DNA of 64,000 nucleotides from Streptococcus ruminicola (lineage in GTDB: Bacteria > Bacillota > Bacilli > Lactobacillales > Streptococcaceae). A program made the position numbers and the translations under genes. Under the pieces are notes generated by a model. That model did no database searches and was not told where the DNA came from. It worked only from the letters and a program-made list of their open reading frames with translations. The stretch is from positions 1,550,001-1,614,000 of the forward strand of contig NZ_CP046919.1 in the NCBI RefSeq assembly GCF_011387195.1. Direction: 5' to 3'. Shown one piece after another: positions 25,614 to 33,577 of the stretch (position 1 is its first letter; every line of letters starts with the position of its first letter).

Positions 25614-26039
25614 ATGACAGATAAAGAACTTTTTGATAGAGAAAATGTCTTTGGAAAAGGGCAAGCAAACGACGCATACGCACAATACTTTGATGGCGAT
25701 TCTTTCCTCAATCCCTTGGTCGATGCGGATTCACCACTTCATTTAGCAAATGTGACCTTTGAACCAGGTTGTAGAAATCACTGGCACATTCATAAGGCTG
25801 ACAAAGGTGGCGGTCAAATTCTGATTTGTACCGCAGGTCAAGGTTGGTATCAAGAAGAAGGTAAGAAAGCTGTCAGTCTTGAACCGGGTAAAGTTATTGT
25901 GATTCCAGCCAATACAAAACACTGGCACGGTGCTAAGAAAGACTCATGGTTTAGCCATATTTCGCTAGAAGTCCCAGGTGAAAATACCTCAAACACTTGG
26001 CTAGAAGCAGTAAGCGAAGAAGATTATAACAACCTATAA
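25614..26039 (+). CDS. Cupin-domain protein
   Basis: 141 aa from the ATG at 25614 (site gagggagaa); an in-frame start 15 bases upstream is not preferred. The cupin metal motif 1 reads EPGCRNHWHIHKADKGGG with HWHIH providing His ligands, and motif 2 has VIPANTKHWHG. It is a single beta-barrel and fits small dioxygenase- or isomerase-like cupins that often accompany CMD proteins. Operon end; a terminator follows at 26091. Function is inferred as part of an electrophile or quinone response with the two upstream genes. Confidence 0.8.
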   Translation: MTDKELFDRENVFGKGQANDAYAQYFDGDSFLNPLVDADSPLHLANVTFEPGCRNHWHIHKADKGGGQILICTAGQGWYQEEGKKAVSLEPGKVIVIPANTKHWHGAKKDSWFSHISLEVPGENTSNTWLEAVSEEDYNNL

Positions 26040-26090
26040 AATCTAATTACCCTTTTACTCCTAAAACCAAAAAACAATCCATCCAATAAT

Positions 26091-26120
26091 AACGTCCAAG
26101 AAATAGCTTGGGCGTTTTTT
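26091..26120 (+). terminator. Terminator after the MerR operon
   Basis: aacgtccaag / cttgggcgtt stem (one G-T), loop aaatag, T-run. Confidence 0.85.
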
Positions 26121-26133
26121 GATACTACTTATC

Positions 26134-26162
26134 GTGACAATTTCTTTTGACCATGTTAAACT
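26134..26162 (+). promoter_or_regulatory. Promoter for a predicted leaderless transcript
   Basis: GTGACA (26134-26139), 17-base spacer, extended -10 TGTTAAACT (26154-26162). The -10 ends 7 bases before the ATG at 26170, so +1 falls on or next to the start codon and no Shine-Dalgarno sequence is present. Confidence 0.65.
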
Positions 26163-26169
26163 AGATTTT

Positions 26170-27027
26170 ATGACGCAATATAAACATATCAGAATGGTGC
26201 AGGCGGGGCATTTTCTAAAGCTTTTTAAAAATGATTCGCAGTTTGCCACACCAATTTTTAGAATAGATCAAAAACGTAAAAACTTGCAATTTGTCATTGT
26301 CTTTAAGTTAGAAGATGATGGCTTTTATATTCTTAACCACTCAAAACTTGGTTACAGTAGCGATATAAAGCGTATCAGACTGTTTACTAAATCTATGCTT
26401 TATCAGGGCATGATGTCAGTCCCTTTAAGGGCGCGTGAGACGATTCAGATTTTGCAGGTACCAAACGATAAAAAATTGCTGAAGGATTACGTGATGTATT
26501 ACGATAAGGCAAGCATTGATTGGCTGACCTTTGGCAAGAAAGTCAACCTAGATGATGTTTATGATCCCTTTCGTGATGCGCATTCGGCGCTTTTTCACTC
26601 AGATGATTCTGACAATGCCATCTCTTACGATGATTATCAAGGGATTCAGGATTTCCATCCTTTTTCTCTTTTAGATAATCAAGCCGTTGCTCTGCCGTGC
26701 TTTTATCAAGACCCGATAAAAAACAAGCAAATAGCTCTGCAATTGATGGGCTGGTATTATCACGGGCAGCAGCTCAAAATCAGCTGGAAACCAGACAATC
26801 AAGCAAAGTCGCGTTGGCGTTCCTCAGTTGTTGCTATTGACCGAAAGACTCGCCGTTATTTCTTTCAAGGAAATATTTATCAAGAAAAGGGAACTGACCC
26901 CGTCTTTTTAGAGAATCTTTCATTTGATTGTGATTTGAAAAATAACAGAGCAGCAAAAGCAGAATTTGACAGATTTATTCAAGAGATAAAAGAACAAGAG
27001 CGCGTGGCTTTGCTAAAGCTGCGCTGA
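26170..27027 (+). CDS. Conserved-looking hypothetical protein, no recognised domain
   Basis: 285 aa from the ATG at 26170, chosen because a good promoter ends just upstream; the frame runs further upstream but through the promoter. No signal peptide or membrane segment. Two halves are visible: residues ~1-120 with KNLQFVIVFKLEDDGFYIL and ~170-285 with a beta-rich stretch ALQLMGWYYHGQQLKISW. It is rich in Asp, Lys and aromatic residues. I do not recognise the family. It is monocistronic, between a terminator and the promoter of the cysteine-cluster gene. Confidence 0.6.
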   Translation: MTQYKHIRMVQAGHFLKLFKNDSQFATPIFRIDQKRKNLQFVIVFKLEDDGFYILNHSKLGYSSDIKRIRLFTKSMLYQGMMSVPLRARETIQILQVPNDKKLLKDYVMYYDKASIDWLTFGKKVNLDDVYDPFRDAHSALFHSDDSDNAISYDDYQGIQDFHPFSLLDNQAVALPCFYQDPIKNKQIALQLMGWYYHGQQLKISWKPDNQAKSRWRSSVVAIDRKTRRYFFQGNIYQEKGTDPVFLENLSFDCDLKNNRAAKAEFDRFIQEIKEQERVALLKLR

Positions 27028-27062
27028 TAATCAAAGAGGTTTTTGAGTCCTCTTTTTATTTG

Positions 27063-27071
27063 TGCTATAAT
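27063..27071 (+). promoter_or_regulatory. Extended -10 promoter of the cysteine-cluster gene
   Basis: TGCTATAAT (27063-27071). Start of transcription should be near 27078, leaving a very short leader. Confidence 0.6.
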
Positions 27072-27107
27072 ATTTTCTGACTGAAAACAATGTTAGAAAG
27101 TATGAAA

Positions 27108-27608
27108 ATGACAGATATTGATATTGAACGCTATCATGAATTAGCGCAACAAAAACAAAAAGAACATCGTAAATTTTTGGCAACCCTTAAGAAAAAAGCA
27201 CCTAAAAACCTTGATAAAATCACTCAAGAAATTCACACAGAAGTTTTCAATGAGATTGATTGCACCAAATGTGCTAACTGCTGTAAAAGCTTAGGTCCGC
27301 TCTTTACCGAGGCTGACATCACGCGTATCTCAAAAGTCTTTCGCATGAAACTAGGCGTTTTTGAAGACATGTATTTGCGCGTGGATGAAGATGGCGACAA
27401 AGTCTTTCAATCAATGCCTTGTCCATTTTTAGGCGATGACAACCTTTGTACCATTTACGACGTCCGACCAAAAGCATGCCGTGAATTCCCACACACAGAC
27501 CGCAAAAAAATCTATCAAATCAATAATCTAACCATTAAAAACACCCTTTTCTGCCCCGCAGCCTACCTCTTTGTCGAAAAACTCAAAGAACGATTGGATG
27601 GGAAATAA
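27108..27608 (+). CDS. YkgJ-family cysteine-cluster protein
   Basis: 166 aa from the ATG at 27108; alternative in-frame ATGs at 27090 and 27102 cannot be excluded, since only a weak agaaag site is present. Cysteines cluster as CTKCANCCKSLGP, CPFLGDD-LC, and KACREFPH followed by FCPAA. These define the CxxCxxCC family (YkgJ/UPF0153), thought to bind zinc or an iron-sulfur cluster. Function is unknown; some members are linked to ribosome or flagellar proteins. It is monocistronic with a terminator. Confidence 0.75.
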   Translation: MTDIDIERYHELAQQKQKEHRKFLATLKKKAPKNLDKITQEIHTEVFNEIDCTKCANCCKSLGPLFTEADITRISKVFRMKLGVFEDMYLRVDEDGDKVFQSMPCPFLGDDNLCTIYDVRPKACREFPHTDRKKIYQINNLTIKNTLFCPAAYLFVEKLKERLDGK

Positions 27609-27616
27609 AGATTTAG

Positions 27617-27645
27617 AAAGCATCTCATTTTGAGGTGCTTTTTTC
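27617..27645 (+). terminator. Terminator after the YkgJ-family gene
   Basis: aaagcatctca / tgaggtgcttt stem (one T-G) and a T-run. Confidence 0.85.
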
Positions 27646-27724
27646 CTATCCCTTGCTGTGTCTAGGTTTTCATGAAAACGGTAAAATTTGCAATCAAATT
27701 AATGTACTTTACTTGAAAATCATA

Positions 27725-27734
27725 GTAAGCTTAC
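27725..27734 (+). promoter_or_regulatory. Palindrome upstream of the HrtBA-like operon (possible operator)
   Basis: gtaagcttac, a perfect 10-base palindrome located 27 bases before the permease start and directly after a TTGAAA-like -35. Position suggests a repressor site, but no regulator gene lies next to it. Confidence 0.4.
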
Positions 27735-27760
27735 AGTATTCGAAATAGAGGAGGGCAGTT

Positions 27761-28813
27761 ATGTTTTTAGCCTGGAATGAAATGAAACACTCGAAGCTGC
27801 GTTATGGATTAGTGATTGGAGTGATTTTCTTGATTGCTTACTTGGTCTTTTTCCTGACGGGCTTGGCTAATGGTTTAGCCCAGACCAATCGCTCAGCGGT
27901 TGATTCTTGGAAAGCTGACCATATTATCTTAAGCGAACAAGCTAATAAAAATTTACGTTTGTCACGCTTTTCTACAGCCTTAGCAGATGAAGTCAAGGCA
28001 GACCAAACTGCTGAATTGACACAAGCTTCAGCAACCATAAAAGCTAATGATAAGTCGAAGGTGAATGTCAATTTATTTGCCATTAAGTCAGATGAATTCT
28101 TACGCCCAAAGCTTAGTGATGGAAAGATTTTCTCAAAAACTGGACAAGTTGTCGCAGATAGTAGTTTGAAAAAAGCTTATCAACTAGAGATTGGTGATGA
28201 GATTACTCTTGGAGATAGTGGCAAAAAGTTGACTATCACTGGTTTTACGGACAAGGCTAGCTTTAATGTGCAATCTGTTTTGTATCTGAGCAAGGACACA
28301 CTGACAAGCATTCTCGGTGATAATAGCCAAGCTGCTACCATCAGTGCCCTTGTGGTTCGTGGCAAGGTTAATCAAGTTCCAAAAGGGCTTGAAAGCATGA
28401 CCACAGCAAGCTTCATCGAGAGTCTTCCAGGTTATAAAGCTCAAAATCTGACCTTTTCTTTCATGATTGGCTTTTTAATCGTTATCGCTGCTATCGTGAT
28501 TGGGATTTTTATCTACATTTTGACCCTTCAGAAGAAAGAAATTTTTGGTGTCTTAAAAGCTCAAGGCATTTCTAACGGCTACTTGTCACGAATGGTTTTC
28601 GCACAGACTTTCATTCTGGCACTTTTGGCAGTAGGGTTAGGGCTTTTGGTGACAATGGCTAGCGCTTTAGTGTTGCCAACTAGTGTGCCTTTCCAGATTA
28701 ATCCTCTTTTCTTTGCAGGCATCAGCGTGCTGATGATTCTTATCGCTGTGTTTGGTGCCCTTTTCTCAGTGGTAAGCATTGTCAAAGTTGACCCTTTAAA
28801 GGCAATCGGTTAG
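27761..28813 (+). CDS. FtsX-type ABC permease, HrtB-like
   Basis: 350 aa, site gaggagggcagtt. Four membrane helices in MacB/FtsX arrangement: one at the N-terminus (LVIGVIFLIAYLVFFLTGL), a ~200-residue extracellular domain, then three helices at the C-terminus (starting FSFMIGFLIVIAAIVIGIF). The tail SIVKVDPLKAIG and the opening MFLAWNEMKHSKLRYGL resemble heme-efflux HrtB proteins of lactic acid bacteria and staphylococci. Together with the following ATPase it forms an export or stress ABC complex. Heme as substrate is inferred from similarity; a bacitracin-type transporter is an alternative. Confidence 0.75.
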   Translation: MFLAWNEMKHSKLRYGLVIGVIFLIAYLVFFLTGLANGLAQTNRSAVDSWKADHIILSEQANKNLRLSRFSTALADEVKADQTAELTQASATIKANDKSKVNVNLFAIKSDEFLRPKLSDGKIFSKTGQVVADSSLKKAYQLEIGDEITLGDSGKKLTITGFTDKASFNVQSVLYLSKDTLTSILGDNSQAATISALVVRGKVNQVPKGLESMTTASFIESLPGYKAQNLTFSFMIGFLIVIAAIVIGIFIYILTLQKKEIFGVLKAQGISNGYLSRMVFAQTFILALLAVGLGLLVTMASALVLPTSVPFQINPLFFAGISVLMILIAVFGALFSVVSIVKVDPLKAIG

Positions 28814-28822
28814 GAGATAATT

Positions 28823-29506
28823 ATGACAGCAATTGAATTAATCAATATAAAAAAATATTTCAAAGATGGCCCAGAGCAAATTGAAGCTTTGAAAGAGACA
28901 AATTTGACGATTAACAAAGGTGAATTTGTCGCAGTGATTGGCCCATCAGGTTCTGGGAAAAGTACTTTTTTGACCATTATTGGTGGGCTGCAATCACCGT
29001 CACAAGGTGAAGTGAGATTGAACGGCCAAGCTTTTAGCCAGAAAAAAGAAAAAGCGCGTGCTAAGATGCGTTTTGACCAGATTGGATTTATTCTGCAAGC
29101 TTCAAACTTAGTACCATTTTTAAAAATCAAAGATCAGCTACGTTTGGTTGATAAGGTGGATAAGGAAAAGCAACGTGAGTCGATTGATAGTCTTTTTGCT
29201 CAGCTTGGCATCACTGATATCGCAAACAAATACCCTGAGGAAATTTCAGGCGGACAAAGGCAACGAGTGGCTATTGCCAGAGCTTTGTACAATGATCCGA
29301 CTATTATTTTGGCTGATGAACCAACAGCGAGTCTGGACACCGAAAAAGCTATGGAAGTTGTCAAAATTCTAGCCGATGAAGCCAAAGAAAAGAATAAAGC
29401 AGTCTTAATGGTTACACACGACAGACGCTTAGTTGCTTATTGTGACCGATTGTTGGTCATGGAAGACGGCGTTTTACGAGAAGAAGAGATTGCTGCTTAT
29501 CATTAG
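28823..29506 (+). CDS. ABC transporter ATP-binding protein, HrtA/MacB-like
   Basis: 227 aa. Walker A is GPSGSGKST, signature ISGGQRQRVAIARAL, Walker B IILADEPTASLD, H-loop MVTHDRRL. Size and sequence match the LolD/MacB-like ATPase group that pairs with FtsX-type permeases. It starts 9 bases after the permease stop and should power it. No terminator is seen; the next promoter is at 29531. Confidence 0.85.
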   Translation: MTAIELINIKKYFKDGPEQIEALKETNLTINKGEFVAVIGPSGSGKSTFLTIIGGLQSPSQGEVRLNGQAFSQKKEKARAKMRFDQIGFILQASNLVPFLKIKDQLRLVDKVDKEKQRESIDSLFAQLGITDIANKYPEEISGGQRQRVAIARALYNDPTIILADEPTASLDTEKAMEVVKILADEAKEKNKAVLMVTHDRRLVAYCDRLLVMEDGVLREEEIAAYH

Positions 29507-29530
29507 TAATGTGTCTTGAGATGCGATGTG

Positions 29531-29539
29531 TGATATAAT
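29531..29539 (+). promoter_or_regulatory. Extended -10 promoter of the K+ channel gene
   Basis: TGATATAAT (29531-29539). The leader holds aagtca...tgactt, a weak 6-bp hairpin, before the ribosome site aaaggagacgtc. Confidence 0.6.
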
Positions 29540-29589
29540 GAAGTCAAATCTTACTGACTTAAAAAAGGGTCGTTAGTAAAGGAGACGTC

Positions 29590-29919
29590 ATGATTACTTT
29601 TTTCTTGCAAATGCGTCGGACATTGCGTGTCTTATGGTCACTCTTTAAGGATGATGAAACTAGAGGAATTGCTGGTGTCACAGCTGTTTTATTGCTTAGT
29701 GGGACACTTTTTTATGCACACGTAGAACATTTTACTTATTTAGATGCCCTTTACTTTTCATTTACAACTTTAACAACGATTGGCTACGGGGATATTTATC
29801 CCGTCACAGCGGCTGGAAAGATTTTTACCATGACGTATTCAGTTGTCGGATTAGGGGTTATGGGGAGTTTTCTAGCTGTTGTTGTTAAGAAATTGGGTCA
29901 ATTGGATAGAAGAAAGTGA
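29590..29919 (+). CDS. Two-transmembrane potassium channel
   Basis: 109 aa. Helix 1 is ~residues 27-45, followed by the pore helix and selectivity filter TLTTIGYGDIYP (TIGYGD at 63-68), then helix 2 (MTYSVVGLGVMGSFLAVVV). This is the Ion_trans_2 minimal architecture without a C-terminal RCK domain, so four copies should form a simple K+ pore, probably regulated only by membrane or partner proteins. The next gene's GTG lies 10 bases after its stop, indicating an operon. Confidence 0.85.
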   Translation: MITFFLQMRRTLRVLWSLFKDDETRGIAGVTAVLLLSGTLFYAHVEHFTYLDALYFSFTTLTTIGYGDIYPVTAAGKIFTMTYSVVGLGVMGSFLAVVVKKLGQLDRRK

Positions 29920-29929
29920 GAGAAGATCT

Positions 29930-30616
29930 GTGATTTATCGTGATTTATTGTTTGATTTGGACCATACTTTGCTTGATTTTAACGCGGCAGAAGATGTTGC
30001 TTTGACAGAGCTTTTGACAGAAGCGCGTGTGGGTGATGTTGAGACTTATAAAGAAGTTTATATTCCCATGAATCGTAAACTTTGGAATGATTTAAGTCTG
30101 AAAAAGATTACTAAGAAAGAGTTAGTTGACACGCGTTTCTCTCGTTTATTTGCCCATTTTGGGCACGAGGTTGATGGTCATGCCTTTGCCATGCGCTATC
30201 AAGATTTTCTTAGCCAACAAGGTCAGATTCTTCCAGGAGCAGATAAGTTGTTAGACCAGCTAAATCAAGAAGGTTACCGCATTTTTGGTGCAACAAATGG
30301 CATTACCAAGATTCAAACTGGTCGTATGGCCAATTCAGGAATTAAAGATTATTTTGAACACGTCTTTATCTCTGATGAAGTTGGTTTTCAAAAGCCAGAT
30401 AAAGGTTTTTATGATGCGATTTCTGGAGCCATTTCACGATTTAATCATGACAAAGCTTTGATGATTGGTGATAATCTGCTGGCGGATATCCAAGGTGGCA
30501 ATAATGCTGGTATCGATACTGTCTGGTATAACCCAGATAAAAAAGCTAACCACACCGCAGCCAACCCTACCTACACCGTCCACAACTATCAAGAATTGTT
30601 AAAATTATTACGATAA
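29930..30616 (+). CDS. HAD-superfamily hydrolase, YjjG-like nucleotidase
   Basis: 228 aa from a GTG at 29930 (site gagagaag); this start gives the expected N-terminus MIYRDLLFDLDHTLLDF. HAD motif I is FDLDHTLLDF, motif II GATNG, motif III K in FISDEVGFQKPDKGFY, motif IV MIGDNLLADIQGG. The helical cap lies at ~17-90. YjjG/YfnB enzymes dephosphorylate pyrimidine nucleotides, including non-canonical ones. It is cotranscribed with the K+ channel and ends at the bidirectional terminator. Confidence 0.8.
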   Translation: MIYRDLLFDLDHTLLDFNAAEDVALTELLTEARVGDVETYKEVYIPMNRKLWNDLSLKKITKKELVDTRFSRLFAHFGHEVDGHAFAMRYQDFLSQQGQILPGADKLLDQLNQEGYRIFGATNGITKIQTGRMANSGIKDYFEHVFISDEVGFQKPDKGFYDAISGAISRFNHDKALMIGDNLLADIQGGNNAGIDTVWYNPDKKANHTAANPTYTVHNYQELLKLLR

Positions 30617-30620
30617 AAAC

Positions 30621-30651
30621 AAAAACCGGAAGTTTTAAACTTCCGGTTTTT
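30621..30651. terminator. Bidirectional terminator between converging HAD and Crp genes
   Basis: Long stem aaaaaccggaagtt / aacttccggttttt with T-runs on both strands. Confidence 0.95.
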
Positions 30652-30653
30652 AG

Positions 30654-31325
30654 TTAATAGTCGATTTTGCGTTCTTCGGTGATTAGTTTTGCCATTTGAT
30701 CAGGATTTATAATATGAATCTGATGGCCTGTTTTTTCAATCATTTCTTCAGCGCGAAGTGCTTTTACCATTCGTGCAATGGTTACTGAGTGCATGCCTAG
30801 GTAGCAGGCGATTTCTTGATAGGTAAAGAATGTGTTTAAGGCTAGATTACCAGCTTCACACGGTTCAGCCTGATCAAGTAAGAAGCGGCAAAATTGAACC
30901 AAAGCAGGTTCATTTTTACTGCTGTGAAAATGTTCCATGAGATAAATATGATTTTCGGTCAATGTATTTAACATCAGGCTAACAACTGAAGGAAAGCCCA
31001 GCAATTCTTGAAATTGACGATTAGAAATGCGGTAAGCCACGCAAGGCGTTTTGGCAACAATTGAAAACGATTTTTTCCCGTAATAGTTCAAATGCAGATT
31101 GTTCATCAATGGAACAAAGCCAACAAATTGTCGCTTTTTAAAGTATAGATAAGTTGTTTCTTTGCCATCACAAGAAATAGACGAAAGAGCACAGATGCCT
31201 GAAGATAGAATATAAATATCACCGCTTGTTTCGCCAGCGACGGACTGTGCGAGATTATCTCCCTTTTTAAAGGTCACACGTTCGCCGTATTGATAAAGTT
31301 CTGTAATATCTAGTGTAGAGTGCAT
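30654..31325 (-). CDS. Crp/Fnr-family transcriptional regulator
   Basis: 223 aa from the ATG whose complement ends at 31325 (site aaaggg); a longer frame exists but has no site. N-terminal cyclic-nucleotide-binding-type beta barrel (GDIYILSSGICALSSI, residues ~35-110), long C-helix, and a C-terminal HTH_CRP (FTYQEIACYLGMHSVTIARMVKAL). No N-terminal cysteine cluster for an Fnr Fe-S centre. It may act on the neighbouring YeiH locus or on its own promoter, which contains an inverted repeat at 31353-31368. Ligand unknown. Confidence 0.8.
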   Translation of the reverse strand: MHSTLDITELYQYGERVTFKKGDNLAQSVAGETSGDIYILSSGICALSSISCDGKETTYLYFKKRQFVGFVPLMNNLHLNYYGKKSFSIVAKTPCVAYRISNRQFQELLGFPSVVSLMLNTLTENHIYLMEHFHSSKNEPALVQFCRFLLDQAEPCEAGNLALNTFFTYQEIACYLGMHSVTIARMVKALRAEEMIEKTGHQIHIINPDQMAKLITEERKIDY

Positions 31326-31352
31326 AATTGCCCTTTCTAAAATTAACATAGG

Positions 31353-31368
31353 CTATATAACTATATAG
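31353..31368 (-). promoter_or_regulatory. Inverted repeat in the Crp-gene promoter
   Basis: ctatata-ac-tatatag, 7-base arms with a 2-base centre, about 28 bases upstream of the Crp-family start codon and overlapping TATA-rich promoter sequence. Likely an autoregulatory operator. Confidence 0.45.
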
Positions 31369-31404
31369 TTTACGTTAAAAAAGCGTTTTTATCAAGCCAA
31401 AAAA

Positions 31405-32271
31405 TCAGAAAAAGAACTTAAAAATATCTTGATAATGATTTTTAAAATGGCTATTTTTGCGCCAAATAAAGGTAAAATCATGACTCATGGCAGAAATATC
31501 CAAATTAATTTTTTGGAGTTTACCTGCAGAAATTTCCTTTTGAACCACGCTTTGATAGACAAAACTAATTCCCAGATTTTTTTGAACCAGCTCGCAAATG
31601 GTATTTAGACTACCAATTTCAGTAATTTTATGGAAATCAGAAATGGTTAAATTAGCTTCTTTGAGCGTGATTTCAAGCATTTCACGGGTACCTGACCCTT
31701 GCTCGCGCACGATGATAGGATAGGCTAGTAGGTCTTCTAAAGAATAGCTTCCGCTTGCTAGGGGTGAGTCGGGAGAAGCGACAGCGATGAAAGGTTCTGT
31801 GCGATAAGGCAGAAAATCGTATTTTTCTTTTGAAAAGAAACCTTCAATCAAGGCAAAATCAATCTGTCCATTATCAATAGCCTTCAGCAGTGTCTCGGTA
31901 TTGTCCACTAGCATTTTGACTTGGAAGTTTGGGTGATTTGCCAAAATATCCACTAAAGAATCAGTCAAAACATACTCACCAATGGTCAAAGTCGCTCCAA
32001 AATTTAGCGGTTGCAAATCTTGTTTGAGCTGTGTCTTAAAATGCTTGATATCTGTATCCATAGTCGTCAGTAAATCAAGCAATTCTTGCCCACTTTGTGT
32101 CAGCAGACATCGCTTGCCAGAAAAGGTAAAAAGCTTGGTTTGATACTCTGTCTCTAAAGCTTTGATATGCTTAGTGACTGCAGGTTGAGTGATATGCAGT
32201 TCTTTTGCAGCTTGGGTGAAATTAAGCGTTTCGCAGACTTTCATAAAAGTAAACACACGATAATCAAGCAT
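31405..32271 (-). CDS. LysR-family regulator (YeiE/CysL-like)
   Basis: 288 aa, site caaaggagatttgct on the minus strand. The N-terminal HTH MLDYRVFTFMKVCETLNFTQAAKELHITQPAVTKHIK (shown here only by its key T-Q-A-A and P-A-V residues) and an effector domain with VREQGSGTREMLE, the substrate-binding loop typical of the CysL/YeiE/RbcR group. It is divergent from the YeiH gene with 106 bases between them. LysR-YeiH divergent pairs are common, so the regulator probably controls the exporter in response to a sulfur-related or anionic ligand. Confidence 0.8.
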   Translation of the reverse strand: MLDYRVFTFMKVCETLNFTQAAKELHITQPAVTKHIKALETEYQTKLFTFSGKRCLLTQSGQELLDLLTTMDTDIKHFKTQLKQDLQPLNFGATLTIGEYVLTDSLVDILANHPNFQVKMLVDNTETLLKAIDNGQIDFALIEGFFSKEKYDFLPYRTEPFIAVASPDSPLASGSYSLEDLLAYPIIVREQGSGTREMLEITLKEANLTISDFHKITEIGSLNTICELVQKNLGISFVYQSVVQKEISAGKLQKINLDISAMSHDFTFIWRKNSHFKNHYQDIFKFFF

Positions 32272-32377
32272 AGCAAATCTCCTTTGTGATTATTATTTGT
32301 TATTGTATCATAATAAATCATAATTTTACATTATAGATTGAGCGCGCTATAATGAGTGACGTGAAAAGGAGTTCATT

Positions 32378-33403
32378 ATGTTAACAATTCAGAAAAAAGC
32401 GCCAGGAGTAATTCTTTGCGCGATTTTAGCTGTGCCAGCTTGGTTCTTAGGGCAAGTCTTTCCTTTGGTCGGTGCACCAGTTTTTGCCATTTTACTTGGT
32501 ATGCTTGTGGGAAGTTTCTATCAGAAGCGCGACAAAACTGCAAAAGGCATTGCCTTTACCTCAAAATACATTTTACAAACAGCAGTCGTTTTACTAGGGT
32601 TTGGGCTTAATTTGACGCAGGTCTTAAGAGTTGGTGCACAGTCTCTACCAATCATTATCTCAACCATTGCAACCTCGCTGATTATGGCATTTTGTTTACA
32701 AAAATGGCTTAAGTTAGATGTTAATACAGCAACCTTGGTTGGAGTTGGTTCATCGATTTGTGGGGGTTCAGCTATTGCAGCGACAGCGCCAGTCATTAAA
32801 GCTAAAGATGAAGAAGTGGCTAAGAGTATCTCAGTTATCTTCCTCTTTAATATTCTTGCAGCGCTGATTTTCCCGACATTGGGTGATATGCTCGGTTTGA
32901 CGAATCATGGTTTTGCTCTTTTTGCGGGGACAGCTGTCAATGACACTTCATCTGTAACAGCCACTGCAGCAGCATGGGATGCCATTCATCACTCAAATAC
33001 CCTTGAAGGGGCAACCATCGTTAAGTTAACACGCACACTGGCTATTATTCCAATTACGCTTGGTTTGTCATTTTATCAGGCTTATAAAGCGTCGAAAAAT
33101 GGCGGAGCTTCTGAGAAGACTTTCAGTCTAAAAAGAGCCTTTCCGATGTTTGTGCTTTATTTCTTGCTAGCCTCAGTTGTCACAACACTTGCCAGTGCTC
33201 TTGGCTTTGATACCATGATTTTTGACCAGCTTAAAGTACTATCAAAATTCTTCATTGTCATGGCGATGGGAGCTATTGGGCTTAATACGAATCCTGTTAA
33301 ACTCATCAAGACAGGTGGACAAGCAATCGGTGTCGGCGGAGCCTGCTGGGTAGTCATTACTTGCGTTAGTCTCTTGATGCAACATATTTTAGGCATTTGG
33401 TAA
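32378..33403 (+). CDS. YeiH/UPF0324-family membrane protein (putative sulfate/anion exporter)
   Basis: 341 aa, site aaaaggagttcatt. About ten membrane helices with family motifs [44 protein letters not shown] and [13 protein letters not shown]. The family (PSE/Cons_hypoth698) is only tentatively linked to sulfate or taurine-derived sulfur export, so the substrate is unconfirmed. Controlled presumably by the divergent LysR gene; a TATAAT (around 32350) precedes it. A hairpin terminator follows. Confidence 0.8.
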   Translation: MLTIQKKAPGVILCAILAVPAWFLGQVFPLVGAPVFAILLGMLVGSFYQKRDKTAKGIAFTSKYILQTAVVLLGFGLNLTQVLRVGAQSLPIIISTIATSLIMAFCLQKWLKLDVNTATLVGVGSSICGGSAIAATAPVIKAKDEEVAKSISVIFLFNILAALIFPTLGDMLGLTNHGFALFAGTAVNDTSSVTATAAAWDAIHHSNTLEGATIVKLTRTLAIIPITLGLSFYQAYKASKNGGASEKTFSLKRAFPMFVLYFLLASVVTTLASALGFDTMIFDQLKVLSKFFIVMAMGAIGLNTNPVKLIKTGGQAIGVGGACWVVITCVSLLMQHILGIW

Positions 33404-33411
33404 AAGGAAAA

Positions 33412-33453
33412 AAGAAACAATGTTTGTTAATCTAAGCATTGTTTCTTATTTTT
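33412..33453 (+). terminator. Terminator after the YeiH gene
   Basis: 11-bp stem aagaaacaatg / cattgtttctt with a 14-base loop followed by attttt. Confidence 0.75.
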
Positions 33454-33472
33454 GGAGAAACGAACTTATTTC

Positions 33473-33500
33473 TTGAAAACGTTTCCTATAGTGTTATAAT
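33473..33500 (+). promoter_or_regulatory. gabD-like promoter with overlapping cre-like site
   Basis: TTGAAA (33473-33478), 16-base spacer, TATAAT (33495-33500). The -35 is part of ttgaaaacgtttcc, a cre-like sequence with a central aacgtt. A CcpA dimer bound here would block RNA polymerase, so glucose repression of the dehydrogenase is likely. Confidence 0.65.
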
Positions 33501-33577
33501 GAACTCATATGGACTTGCTTAAAGCTCATAATAAATAGCACTAGCTATTTTTTCAAAAAGCAAGAAAGGGAGATATT

